The notes under the pieces were generated by a model. That model was not told the origin of the DNA and ran no database searches. It saw only the letters and a program-made list of their open reading frames with translations. From an uncultured Clostridium sp. (GTDB lineage: Bacteria; Bacillota; Clostridia; TANB77; CAG-508): a stretch of DNA of 64,000 nt. Positions 35,843-44,928 of this stretch are shown here, piece by piece. Made by a program: the position numbers and the translations under genes. Within the stretch, counting starts at the first letter, position 1. Every line of letters starts with the position of its first letter. The stretch spans positions 30,976-94,975 of the forward strand of contig CAMXJY010000009.1 of the NCBI GenBank assembly GCA_947244325.1, given 5' to 3'.

Positions 35843-36337
35843 ATGGAAGAAAGAATCGATAAAATAAATTACTATTTAGATATAGCTGAAACAGTAGCAT
35901 CAAGATCAACTTGTTTAAGAAAAAAATATGGAACAGTAATAGTAAATCATGACCAGATTATTTCAACAGGATATAGTGGAGCTCCTAGAGGAAGAAAGAA
36001 TTGTTGTGATTTAGGATATTGCACAAAAAAGAAATTATTACCAGAACAAAGACACGGTGGATATGATGCATGTAGGTCAGTACATAGTGAGCAAAATGCA
36101 ATTATAAGTGCTGCAAGAGAAGAAATGATTGGTGGAACATTATATCTTGCTGGATATAGAACAGAAAATCACGAATATGAAAAAGGTGCAGCTCCATGTT
36201 TAATGTGTAGAAAATTAATAATAAATTCAGGAATTGAAAAAGTAATTGTAAGAATTAATAAAACAGAATATATTACTTTTTATATTAATGATTGGATTGA
36301 AAATGATGAGTTTTTAAATGGACAATTAGAATATTAA
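35843..36337 (+). CDS. dCMP deaminase (ComEB-like)
   Basis: A 164-residue zinc deaminase. HSEQNAI (the HxE catalytic motif) at about residue 84 and APCLMCRK (PCxxC) at about 117 ligate zinc. The N-terminal TCLRKKYGTVIV, STGYSGAPRGRKNC and the CTKKKLLPEQRHG insertion are typical of dCMP deaminases, which convert dCMP to dUMP for dTTP synthesis. It leads the next transcription unit, with AAAGGAG before the ATG. Confidence 0.88.
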   Translation: MEERIDKINYYLDIAETVASRSTCLRKKYGTVIVNHDQIISTGYSGAPRGRKNCCDLGYCTKKKLLPEQRHGGYDACRSVHSEQNAIISAAREEMIGGTLYLAGYRTENHEYEKGAAPCLMCRKLIINSGIEKVIVRINKTEYITFYINDWIENDEFLNGQLEY

Positions 36338-36355
36338 TGTAAAAGAGGTTTAAAT

Positions 36356-38022
36356 TTGAAAGAAAAACTTTTAGAAAATAGAAAGTTAATAGATGTAGTA
36401 TTATTAATATTGGTAGGATGTATTTTAGGTATACCTTTATTAAATTCAAATATAAATGTTTATTATGATGATGGAATTCAACATATAGCAAGAGCATTTG
36501 GAACATATACAAGTATTGTTCAAGATGGATTATTTCCCAATATAATATCTTCATTTACAAATGATTTTGGATATTCTTGGAATTTATTTTATGGTCCGCT
36601 CTCTAGCTATGGAATAATTTTAATAAAACTTATATGTAATAATTATTTAATAGCATATAAAGTATTTGCTTGTATAGCTTTAATTTTGTCTGGTATGACA
36701 ATGCATAAGTTTATTTTTGGAATCACTAAAAATAATGATGCAGCACTTTTATCAGGAATTCTTTATATGAGTTTTCCATATCATTTAACTGATTTATATT
36801 CAAGAAATGCTACTCGGAGAATTTGTATCTTTTATTTTTATACCACTTGTGTTTTTAGGATTATATAATTTATTATATACAACAGAAAATCATTATTACT
36901 TAAGTTTTGGAGCTATACGGACTAATTTTAACACACAATATTTCTACATTAATGGTAGCAATTTTTGCAATATTATATTTAGGGGTAAATTTTAAAAAAT
37001 TAAAAGAAACTAGAGTAAAAACAGGATTAGTATTAAATATTGCATTTATTTTAGCAGTATCAAGTTTTTTCTGGGTGCCACTTATAGAAACAAAATTTTA
37101 TACTGATTATCAAGTATATGAAGATGGAATGATGGCAACTGCCGAAAATACAGCAGCACATGGATTAAACTTTACTCAATTATTTGTTACTAAAAATGAT
37201 GGTTCATATGTATTTGAACTTGGTCCACAAATTATTGTAATGGTTGCATTTTCTATAATGGCAATTAGACGTATGAAAGAGGATGACAGAGAAAATTTTG
37301 GATTCTTTTTAATAGTTACAGTAATTAGCTTATGGCTTACAACAAAATATTTTCCATGGAAGTTACTTCCTAATAAATTATGCATAGTGCAATTTCCTTG
37401 GAGATTTCTAATGATATCTGGATTTTTCTTGAGTGCAGTTTGTAGTTTAACAGTATTTAAGCTAGTAAAAAAATTTGGAATTAAGGATGTAGCTATAATT
37501 TCTTTAGTATCAATATTATACTTAGTAATATTTATAGGAAATATACCTCAAGATGAAGGAATTGAAGATATAACTAATTATACATTAGGTCAGATATCTG
37601 GTAGTGAGTTTGAAACTGTTGCAGGAACAGCCAAAGCAGAATACTTGCCAGTAAAAGCTTATAATAATAGATTTTATATTGCAACTAGAGAAAAAGCTTT
37701 ATATGTTTTAAATGGTAAAGCTTTAATAGAAAATGAAAATAAAAATGGAAGTGAATTTAGTGCTGATATAAAAACATTAGATTCAAAGTATACAATATTT
37801 GAATTACCATATATATATTATCCAGGATATGAAGTGCGATTAGATGGTATGATTATAGATACTTTTGAAACAGAAAATGGATTTATAGGATTTGCGATGT
37901 CAGATACAGATACAGCACATTTAGAAGTAAATTATGTAGGTACAAGATTAATGAAAATTTCTTTAGTAATTTCAATAATATCTTGTTTTGCATTTATGAT
38001 ATATGTTTGGAAAAAACATTAA
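36356..38022 (+). CDS. Polytopic GT-C-like membrane protein with two +1 shifts
   Basis: Starts at TTG 36356 (AAGAGG upstream). Frame 1 runs 153 codons to ACT, then CGG at 36815. Frame 2 runs 34 codons (GGA GAA TTT ... GCT ATA), then CGG at 36918. Frame 3 runs to TAA at 38022. The joined product is about 554 residues with about ten hydrophobic segments and an extracytoplasmic C-terminal beta-rich domain (YLPVKAYNNRF, YIYYPGYEVRLDG) like YfhO/6-pyruvoyl-tetrahydropterin-synthase-related membrane proteins. RNAT-GEFVSFIFIP and the LTHN motif after the second joint match this GT-C group. Likely transfers sugars from lipid carriers. Each joint lies in a membrane or loop segment and reads without gaps. 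Confidence 0.78.
36815..36818 (+). other. CGGA +1 frameshift site 5 (GT-C-like protein, first)
   Basis: In-frame CGG after ACT (Thr) at codon 154; resumes at GGA 36816-36818. The family has a small residue or Gly before the conserved Glu here (RNAxGE). Confidence 0.75.
36918..36921 (+). other. CGGA +1 frameshift site 6 (GT-C-like protein, second)
   Basis: CGG is in frame with the second reading frame, after ATA (Ile), 34 codons past site 5; resumes at GGA 36919-36921 and leads directly into the ILTHN motif. Confidence 0.75.
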
Positions 38023-38039
38023 TTTGAAAGGAGAAAAAA

Positions 38040-39368
38040 ATGTCTAAACCGATAGTAGCCATAATTGGAAAACCAAATGTTGGAAAATCTAGATTTTTCA
38101 ATTATGTTGTAGGTCAGAGAATTTCAATAGTAGAAGATACACCAGGTGTTACAAGAGATAGGGTTTATGCTGAAACTTCTTGGAGAGATAGAGAATTTAC
38201 ATTAATAGATACTGGAGGAATTGAAACAGAAACAGATGATGTAATACTTTCTCAAATGAGGGAGCAAGCTAATATTGCAATACGTGTTGCAGATGTTATT
38301 TTATTTATGACAGATATAAAACAAGGTGTTACAGCAGCAGATTCTGAAATTGCTATGATGCTTAAAAAATCACAGAAACCTATTGTTTTAGCTTGTAATA
38401 AATCAGACAACTATGGAGAAACTTCACTTGATGCTTATGAATTTTATAATTTAGGAATAGGAGAGCCACATCCAATATCAGCAGCAAACGCAATAGGTAT
38501 AGGAGATTTATTAGATGCAATATATGATGAATTACCACCAAAATCAGATGAAGAAGATGATAGAGAAAGAATAAAAGTAGCCATAATTGGAAAACCAAAT
38601 GTTGGTAAATCATCACTTGTAAATAAAATATTAGGAGAAGATAGAAGTATAGTAAGTGATATTGCAGGAACAACTAGAGATGCAATAGATTCTGAATTTG
38701 AAAACGAGTTTGGAAAATACACATTTATAGATACAGCAGGTGTAAGAAAAAAAGCAAAAGTAAATGAATCTATTGAAAAATTTAGTGTAATGAGAACTCT
38801 TTTTGCTATAGAAAGAGCAGATGTATGCTTAGTTTTAATAGATGCTACAGAGGGAGTAACAGATCAAGATGCTAAAATACTTGGAGAAGCTCATGAAGCT
38901 GGAAAAGGTATTATAATTGTTGTAAATAAATGGGATGAAGTTGAAAAAGAAACAGGTACTTTAGAAAAATACAAAAAGGAAGTTTATAATCAGATTTCAT
39001 ATGCTCAATATGCTCCTGTAATGTTTATATCAGCTAAAACAGGGCAAAGAGTAAATAAATTATTTGAAATGATAAATAATGTTGCAGAGCAAAATGCAAA
39101 AAGAATATCAACATCAGTAATAAATGAAGTAATAAATGAAGCTATAGCTGTAGTTCAACCACCAACAGATAAAGGTAAAAGATTAAAAATTTTATATGGA
39201 ACTCAAGCTTCAAGCAAACCACCAACATTTGTAATATTTGTAAATAATAAGGAATTATTCCATTTCTCATATCAAAGATATTTGATAAATTGTTTTAGAA
39301 ATAATTTTGGATTAGAAGGAACACCAGTAAGGTTAATTGTAAGAGAAAAGGGAGAAAAGGATAGTTAA
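38040..39368 (+). CDS. der: Ribosome biogenesis GTPase Der (EngA)
   Basis: A 442-residue double GTPase needed for 50S subunit maturation. GTPase 1: GKPNVGKS at residue 10 (followed by RFFN rather than TLFN), DTPGVTRD, DTGG, NKSD. GTPase 2: GKPNVGKS near 185, DIAGTTRD, DTAG, NKWD. A KH-like C-terminal domain ends the protein. Arg after the first P-loop Ser is a small oddity outside the nucleotide contacts. Strong GAAAGGAG ribosome site; co-directional with the preceding gene, 17 bases away. Confidence 0.96.
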   Translation: MSKPIVAIIGKPNVGKSRFFNYVVGQRISIVEDTPGVTRDRVYAETSWRDREFTLIDTGGIETETDDVILSQMREQANIAIRVADVILFMTDIKQGVTAADSEIAMMLKKSQKPIVLACNKSDNYGETSLDAYEFYNLGIGEPHPISAANAIGIGDLLDAIYDELPPKSDEEDDRERIKVAIIGKPNVGKSSLVNKILGEDRSIVSDIAGTTRDAIDSEFENEFGKYTFIDTAGVRKKAKVNESIEKFSVMRTLFAIERADVCLVLIDATEGVTDQDAKILGEAHEAGKGIIIVVNKWDEVEKETGTLEKYKKEVYNQISYAQYAPVMFISAKTGQRVNKLFEMINNVAEQNAKRISTSVINEVINEAIAVVQPPTDKGKRLKILYGTQASSKPPTFVIFVNNKELFHFSYQRYLINCFRNNFGLEGTPVRLIVREKGEKDS

Positions 39369-39395
39369 TAAAATTAAGTAGTAAAGGAAATTATT

Positions 39396-41111
39396 TTGAA
39401 AAGTATAAAAGAAATAATAAGAAACAATAAAGATATTATTTTTATTGTTTTAGCAATGATTATATTGTCAGTATTAAAGCAATGTTTAGTGCAAGGTTTT
39501 TCGATAATTGCATATGTTATGGCAGGTGAAGATGATGCATTGATGGTTAAATTTGCTTACAGTATATTAGATGGAAATTGGTTAGGAGAATATGCATATA
39601 ATACTTTAATGAAAGGTCCAACATTTCCAATGCTTTTAGCATTACTTTATAAATTGAGATTATCATATATTTTTTCTATAACATCACTGTATACAATTTC
39701 ATGTATTGTATTTATGATAGCAATTAGAAAAATGATTAAGAACAAATATGCATTTATAGGGATTTTTGCTATTTTATTGTTTAATCCAATAATGTATGGA
39801 AGTAATATAATTCAAAGAATTTATAGAAATTCATTAATTCCATCATTTGCATTATTAATAACAGGAAGTTATATAGCAATATTTTTACGAAGGAATGAAA
39901 AAACAAGATTTTCTATTATTTGGAGTTTTATAGCAGGAATATCTTTAAGTGCATTTTACTATACAAGAGAAGATTCAATGTGGATAGTTCCATTTATATT
40001 GTTTATGACAGTAAGTATAATTATAGCTAAAATAATCAAAGAAAAGAAGATAAATTTAGAATTAATATCAAAAGTGATTATAGTAAGTATTCCAATAGTA
40101 TGTTTAATGTTATATGGAAGATACATATCATTAAAAAACGAAGAATATTATGGATTAAGAACTAAAAATGTTTTAACTGAGAGTAATTTTACAGCAGCAC
40201 TAAATAGTATATATTCTGTAAAACCAGAAAAGAAAGTTGATTGTGTAACTGTAACGCAGGAAAAAGTTGATAGAATGGCACAGGTGTCACCAAGTTTTGC
40301 GACTATTGCACCAAAATTACATGAAACGATTGGAAGCTTTGGAAAATTAGATAGAAAACCAGATGATAGTGAAGTTGAAGATGGATGGGTATTGTGGGCA
40401 ATACGAATAGCAGTAATGGAAAGTGGATATAGAACATTTCCTGCGGAGCAAGATATTTATGCAAGAATATCTAATGAATTAAATCAAGCGATGGAAGAAG
40501 GACTTTTGGAAAGACAAAAAGTTATGCCATCTCCAATGATGTCTCCATATAGAAAAGAATATACATTAGATTTATTAAAAACAATAGGAGAATGTATTAA
40601 ATTTGTTGCAACTTTTGATACTTTAAGTATTTCAAACACAGACATTAGTACAGATAATGAATCACTTTTTGATTATGTAAAAAGTTTTGAAAACATAAGT
40701 AGAGAAAGATCATTATATCCAGAAGATTCTGAATATGCAAAAGAATTAGAACAAGAAGAATATATAAAATCATTAAATTTTAAAACGAATATTTTAAACG
40801 GATTAGTAAAAGTATATTCAGTTTTAGGAGTTATTTCAGGAATAGTAGGAATTATTTACTATATATTCTTAACTATAACTATGATTAAAGAAATTTATCA
40901 TAAAAAATATGATAATATTCAAAAATGGATTATACTAAGTGCACTTTTAGGAGCATTATTTACATTGATAGTAGGAGTAGCTTATAATCATGTGGCTACA
41001 TGCTATTCAATTATGTATTTATATCTATGTGGAGCATATCCACTTTATATTGCTTTTTCTAGTTTTTGTGTATATAATGCATTTATAGAAAATAAAAAGG
41101 AAAAAGTTTAA
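39396..41111 (+). CDS. Polytopic membrane protein, glycosyltransferase-like
   Basis: A 571-residue protein starting at TTG 39396 (AAAGGAAA upstream). It has about nine N-terminal and four C-terminal hydrophobic segments and a soluble segment at about 250-450. MAGEDDALMVKFAYSILDGNW near residue 40 resembles the acidic first loop of GT-C glycosyltransferases. I do not recognise the family precisely. It belongs to the der/plsY neighbourhood and may act in surface-polymer or lipid-linked glycan assembly. Confidence 0.6.
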   Translation: MKSIKEIIRNNKDIIFIVLAMIILSVLKQCLVQGFSIIAYVMAGEDDALMVKFAYSILDGNWLGEYAYNTLMKGPTFPMLLALLYKLRLSYIFSITSLYTISCIVFMIAIRKMIKNKYAFIGIFAILLFNPIMYGSNIIQRIYRNSLIPSFALLITGSYIAIFLRRNEKTRFSIIWSFIAGISLSAFYYTREDSMWIVPFILFMTVSIIIAKIIKEKKINLELISKVIIVSIPIVCLMLYGRYISLKNEEYYGLRTKNVLTESNFTAALNSIYSVKPEKKVDCVTVTQEKVDRMAQVSPSFATIAPKLHETIGSFGKLDRKPDDSEVEDGWVLWAIRIAVMESGYRTFPAEQDIYARISNELNQAMEEGLLERQKVMPSPMMSPYRKEYTLDLLKTIGECIKFVATFDTLSISNTDISTDNESLFDYVKSFENISRERSLYPEDSEYAKELEQEEYIKSLNFKTNILNGLVKVYSVLGVISGIVGIIYYIFLTITMIKEIYHKKYDNIQKWIILSALLGALFTLIVGVAYNHVATCYSIMYLYLCGAYPLYIAFSSFCVYNAFIENKKEKV

Positions 41112-41180
41112 AAAAATATTTTAAGAAATATGTGAGTAGATGATTATAAATATAAATCTTAAATTAGAAAGGAAAAAATT

Positions 41181-41828
41181 ATGGTAGCATATATAATAAT
41201 GGCAGTTATTGCATATTTAATTGGAAGTGTAAATTTTTCTATACTAATAAGTAAGAAAATGGCAGGATTTGATGTAAGAGAAAAAGGAAGTGGAAATGCA
41301 GGAACTACTAATGTTCTAAGATCAGTTGGAAAAAAGGCAGCAGCTTTAACTTTAGTATGTGATATATTAAAAGGAGCAGTTTCTGTTTTAATAGCTATAA
41401 TTATAGGGAAATTTGCTAAAAATTATAGTCCAGCAATATTAGTACAAATAGCAGCATTCATGGTTGTTGTAGGACATACTTTTCCAGTATTTTTTGGATT
41501 TAGAGGTGGAAAAGGTGTTGCAACAAGTTTAGGTATAATTTTATTAGTAAATTGGAAAATAGGATTAATTTGTCTTGTGTTTGGAATATTATTAATTGCA
41601 ATAACAAGAATGGTTTCATTAGGGTCAATTTCAGCAGCAGTATTATTTGCGGTATTAACTATATTTATTAGAGAATGTTATATAGTTCCATTTGAAGCAA
41701 ATTATATTATTTTTGGATTTTTATTAGCAGCTTTAGTAATATTTAATCATAGAAGTAATTTAAAAAGAATAATTGCTGGAAATGAAAATAAAATTAGTTT
41801 TAAGAAGAAAGATGAAAAATCAGAATAG
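41181..41828 (+). CDS. plsY: Glycerol-3-phosphate acyltransferase PlsY
   Basis: A 215-residue membrane acyltransferase that moves an acyl group from acyl-phosphate to sn-glycerol 3-phosphate, the first step of phosphatidic acid synthesis. Seen: the first membrane segment with LIGSVNFSILI, then GSGNAGTTNVLR, GHTFPVFFGFRGGKGVAT and a C-terminal NHRSNLKRI, all PlsY motifs. Next to gpsA, which makes its glycerol-3-phosphate substrate. Confidence 0.95.
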   Translation: MVAYIIMAVIAYLIGSVNFSILISKKMAGFDVREKGSGNAGTTNVLRSVGKKAAALTLVCDILKGAVSVLIAIIIGKFAKNYSPAILVQIAAFMVVVGHTFPVFFGFRGGKGVATSLGIILLVNWKIGLICLVFGILLIAITRMVSLGSISAAVLFAVLTIFIRECYIVPFEANYIIFGFLLAALVIFNHRSNLKRIIAGNENKISFKKKDEKSE

Positions 41829-41898
41829 TGAATTGTATTTATTAATAAAGTTTTTTAATAAAAGAATATATACATTCTAAAGAAGAGGAGAATAATAA

Positions 41899-42885
41899 AT
41901 GAGAAAAATTGCAATAATAGGAAGTGGAAGCTGGGGAGCTGCATTAGGAATATATTTAGCTCAAAATGGAAATGAAGTAAAAATATGGTCTTTTAATGAA
42001 CAAGAAAGAGATATGATTAATAATGAGAAAAAATGCATGTTTTTACCGAAAGCAACTATACCAGATAATGTAGTATGTTCAAGTGATTTTGAAGAAGTAC
42101 TAGATAATGCAGAAATAGTGTTACATGTAACACCTTCAAAATTTGTTAGAAGTACAATAAAAAATTATAAAAATATTATAAAAAATAATCAAATTTTAGT
42201 TATGTGTTCAAAAGGCTTTGAATCAGAAACAGAATTAACTTTGGATGAAGTAATAAAAGAAGAATTACCAAATATAAAATATGGAATATTATCAGGACCA
42301 AGTCATGCTGAGGAAGTATCTTTAAATATACCTACAGCATTAGTAATTGCTTCAACAGAAGATGAAGTAAAGGAAAAGGTAGTTGAAGTTTTTAAAAGTC
42401 CAACTATGAGATTATATACTTCAAAAGATGTTAGAGGTGTAGAATTAGGTGCAGCACTAAAAAATATAATAGCTTTTTGTGCAGGTGTAGGTGTAGGATT
42501 AGATTTAGGAGATAACACTTTTGCAGCACTTTTAACAAGAGGGTTAGTTGAAATAAGTAGACTAGGAACAGCAATGGGTGGAGAAGAAAAAACTTTTTAT
42601 GGATTAACAGGTTTAGGAGATTTAATAGTAACTTGCTCAAGTGAGCATAGTAGAAATAGAAGAGCTGGAGAAATGATTGGAAAAGGATTTTCTATTGAAG
42701 AAGCAAGACGTGAGATTGGAATGACAATAGAAAGTGTAGATAATATTGATGTAGCATATAAACTTGCAAAGAAATACAATGTAGAAATGCCTATAGTAAA
42801 TGCAGTTTATGATGTTTTATATAATGGATTAGATCCAAAGTCTGCTGTAGAAACTTTGATGACAAGAGATTTAAAAGAAGAATAA
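41899..42885 (+). CDS. gpsA: Glycerol-3-phosphate dehydrogenase [NAD(P)+]
   Basis: A 328-residue enzyme that reduces dihydroxyacetone phosphate to sn-glycerol 3-phosphate. GSGSWGAALGIYL at the N-terminus is the dinucleotide-binding loop; SGPSHAEEV, GAALKNIIAFCAGV and LTGLGDLIVTCSSEHSRN are family signatures, including the catalytic Lys. The plsY-gpsA order is a common phospholipid-synthesis pair. GAGGAG before the ATG. Confidence 0.96.
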   Translation: MRKIAIIGSGSWGAALGIYLAQNGNEVKIWSFNEQERDMINNEKKCMFLPKATIPDNVVCSSDFEEVLDNAEIVLHVTPSKFVRSTIKNYKNIIKNNQILVMCSKGFESETELTLDEVIKEELPNIKYGILSGPSHAEEVSLNIPTALVIASTEDEVKEKVVEVFKSPTMRLYTSKDVRGVELGAALKNIIAFCAGVGVGLDLGDNTFAALLTRGLVEISRLGTAMGGEEKTFYGLTGLGDLIVTCSSEHSRNRRAGEMIGKGFSIEEARREIGMTIESVDNIDVAYKLAKKYNVEMPIVNAVYDVLYNGLDPKSAVETLMTRDLKEE

Positions 42886-42963
42886 AATTGTTTAAAACTT
42901 TATTAATGATTATAACATCAAAAAAGATGTAATATGAGTAAAGAAAATATAGGAGGTAAAAAA

Positions 42964-43482
42964 ATGGATTTTTTAAATAAGTTAGGAAAAAAAGCAAGTG
43001 AGACATATCAAGCTACAAAAGAAAAAGCAAGTACAATTTCAGAGGAATTAAAATTAAAATCAAAGATTAATTCTTTGGAAGAGAAAATATTTGAGATTTA
43101 TGCAGAAGTTGGAGAAATTGTTTATAATGAAATGAAAGATGGAAAAGATGTATCAAAAGAAGAAATAGCAATAAAATGTGAAGATATATCACGTAAAAAA
43201 GATGAAATTTCAAAATTGCAAACAGAACTTTTAACTGTAAAAAAAATTAAAAAATGTGTAAATTGTGGAGTTGAATTAGAAATAGAATCAGAATTTTGTT
43301 CAAAATGTGGTACTAAACAACCTGTAATTGAAAAAGTAGAAATAAAAAAAGAAGAACCAACAGAAGTAAAAGAAGTAGAATTGATAGAAGTAAATAATGT
43401 TCCTCAAGAAGCAGAAAATTCTAGCAATGAAAGTAGTAATGAAGGAAGTAAAGAAAGTTCTGATAATGACCAAGATAAATAA
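42964..43482 (+). CDS. Zinc-ribbon protein with coiled coil
   Basis: A 172-residue protein: an alpha-helical, probably coiled-coil region at about 1-100, a zinc ribbon with CVNCG and CSKCG near 100-125, and an acidic Glu/Ser/Asn-rich tail. Similar small zinc-ribbon proteins are common in Clostridia, with no known function. ATG 42964 has AGGAGG 7 bases before it; the ATG 10 codons upstream does not. Confidence 0.7.
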   Translation: MDFLNKLGKKASETYQATKEKASTISEELKLKSKINSLEEKIFEIYAEVGEIVYNEMKDGKDVSKEEIAIKCEDISRKKDEISKLQTELLTVKKIKKCVNCGVELEIESEFCSKCGTKQPVIEKVEIKKEEPTEVKEVELIEVNNVPQEAENSSNESSNEGSKESSDNDQDK

Positions 43483-43485
43483 AAA

Positions 43486-43517
43486 TTTGTGTACATTTCT
43501 TAGCTGTGTGAAACGAA
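43486..43517. repeat. Intergenic repeat B, copy 2
   Basis: TTTGTGTACATTTCTTAGCT then GTGTGAAACGAA, matching 32209-32238 apart from a two-base insertion and two substitutions. Located just after a stop codon and before a terminator. Confidence 0.55.
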
Positions 43518-43544
43518 GAGAACAGCACTTTTCTAAAAAATAAT

Positions 43545-43605
43545 AGTAGTGGATGATATTTAATATGTAAAAGTTAAACTTTTCTAGTATTATCCACTAC
43601 TACTT
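43545..43605. terminator. Bidirectional terminator between convergent genes
   Basis: AGTAGTGGATGATATT pairs with AGTATTATCCACTACT around about 25 bases, with AAAAAATAAT on the left and TTTTTTAA on the right, serving the zinc-ribbon gene and the convergent small gene. Confidence 0.72.
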
Positions 43606-43607
43606 TT

Positions 43608-43889
43608 TTAATATGGATATCTTTCGTAAATATATTTTATGAGATTGTTTAAATTTTTTTCTGTAACACAAATATAAACATCTTTATCAAGACTTATCCA
43701 TAAGTTAATTTTAAATTTTTCATTATTGTCAATAAAACAAGATATTATATCTATCATATCAATAGGATTATCGTATTCTTTTGAATAAGTTAAATTATCA
43801 CTTAAATCAAGAGTTTTAGAATAATATTGCTCTAAAAACTTTTTTATTTCTCCATTTGTTTCACTATAAAAATTTATTGAAGTTTTCAT
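43608..43889 (-). CDS. Small hypothetical protein
   Basis: A 93-residue acidic soluble protein of unknown family, read on the minus strand. It has an AAAGG ribosome site about 9 bases before its ATG and ends at the bidirectional terminator, which supports a real gene. No motif recognised. Confidence 0.55.
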   Translation of the reverse strand: MKTSINFYSETNGEIKKFLEQYYSKTLDLSDNLTYSKEYDNPIDMIDIISCFIDNNEKFKINLWISLDKDVYICVTEKNLNNLIKYIYERYPY

Positions 43890-44090
43890 TTTTTATTTAC
43901 CTTTAATATAAACTATTTAAAGATAGTATTTGCTTAAATTTATTTTTTATGCACACAAGTAAATTTAGTATAGCTAACAATCATATGAGTGATTCTATAA
44001 GTTGTTTTGTATATATAAAATAAAGATTTATTAATATTAAGTATAAAACAACATTAAATGTCAAATAATAGTAATAAAATGGAGGGACAT

Positions 44091-44792
44091 ATGAATTTAA
44101 AAAAAGCTATTATATATATTATTTTAATGATTATATGCATGTTATGTATTACAGGATGTTCAATAAAAAATGATGAAGAAAAAGATATAAAAGATAAAAC
44201 TAATGAAGAAATAAATTATTTAGAAGATGAGATATTTGCTGTGGTAAATAAATATATAAAAGATGAATATACAGAAGATGATAAAATAAATTGGAATGAT
44301 ATGAATAAAGATATACAAGTAATAAACAATTCGTTAGATACAATAATGTTAGATTTATCAGAAGTAGATATTTCAAATGATGATTTAATAAATTTTAGAA
44401 ATCAAGTTAATGATTTGAGTATTGCTATAACAAATGAAGATGCAAACAATTTTATGCAAAAGGCTAGTTATTTGTATTCACTACTACCAACGTATTTAGA
44501 AAAATATTCAGATGAGAAAAATAAAATAAATATAATGAAATTAAAATCTTTAGTTTTATCAAGTTTATCATATGCAAATTCACTACAATGGGAAGAAGCT
44601 AAAAATACTGTAGGACTTGCTGAAAGTAAATATAAAGAGATGATGGATGATGTAGACTATATGAAAGAATATTCATATAACTTAAATAAAATATATGTAT
44701 TGCTTGGAGAATACAAAAATGCTGTTGATATAGAAGAATTAGAATTATGCAAACAGAAATATATAAATTTTATTGAAAAAGCAAGTGAATAA
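44091..44792 (+). CDS. Hypothetical lipoprotein
   Basis: A 233-residue exported protein. The signal peptide has a basic start, hydrophobic core and the lipobox ITGC, so Cys near residue 21 should be lipidated and the protein anchored outside the membrane. The rest is a helical, charged domain without a recognised family. I use ATG 44091 with GGAGGG just upstream, not the earlier ATG at 44058. Ends before a large structured intergenic region. Confidence 0.72.
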   Translation: MNLKKAIIYIILMIICMLCITGCSIKNDEEKDIKDKTNEEINYLEDEIFAVVNKYIKDEYTEDDKINWNDMNKDIQVINNSLDTIMLDLSEVDISNDDLINFRNQVNDLSIAITNEDANNFMQKASYLYSLLPTYLEKYSDEKNKINIMKLKSLVLSSLSYANSLQWEEAKNTVGLAESKYKEMMDDVDYMKEYSYNLNKIYVLLGEYKNAVDIEELELCKQKYINFIEKASE

Positions 44793-44801
44793 AAAAATAG
44801 A

Positions 44802-44919
44802 GCGAAGATTAAAATAAAATGTACCTAATGGGTGAACTATACTTTTTGGGGTATAGTTCAAAGTAGATACTCTTTTTTTGTGTCTACTCCATTTGATACA
44901 TTTTAAAATAAATCTTCGC
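44802..44919. other. Nested inverted repeat (possible bidirectional terminator or structured RNA)
   Basis: Outer arms of about 22 bases (44802-44823 with 44897-44919, both bounded by GCGAAGATT / AATCTTCGC) enclose two hairpins: TGAACTATAC / GTATAGTTCA (44833-44860) and AGTAGATA / TGTCTACT (44862-44888). The result is a three-way junction between convergent genes. Much larger than a normal terminator. Confidence 0.6.
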
Positions 44920-44928
44920 CATTATTTT

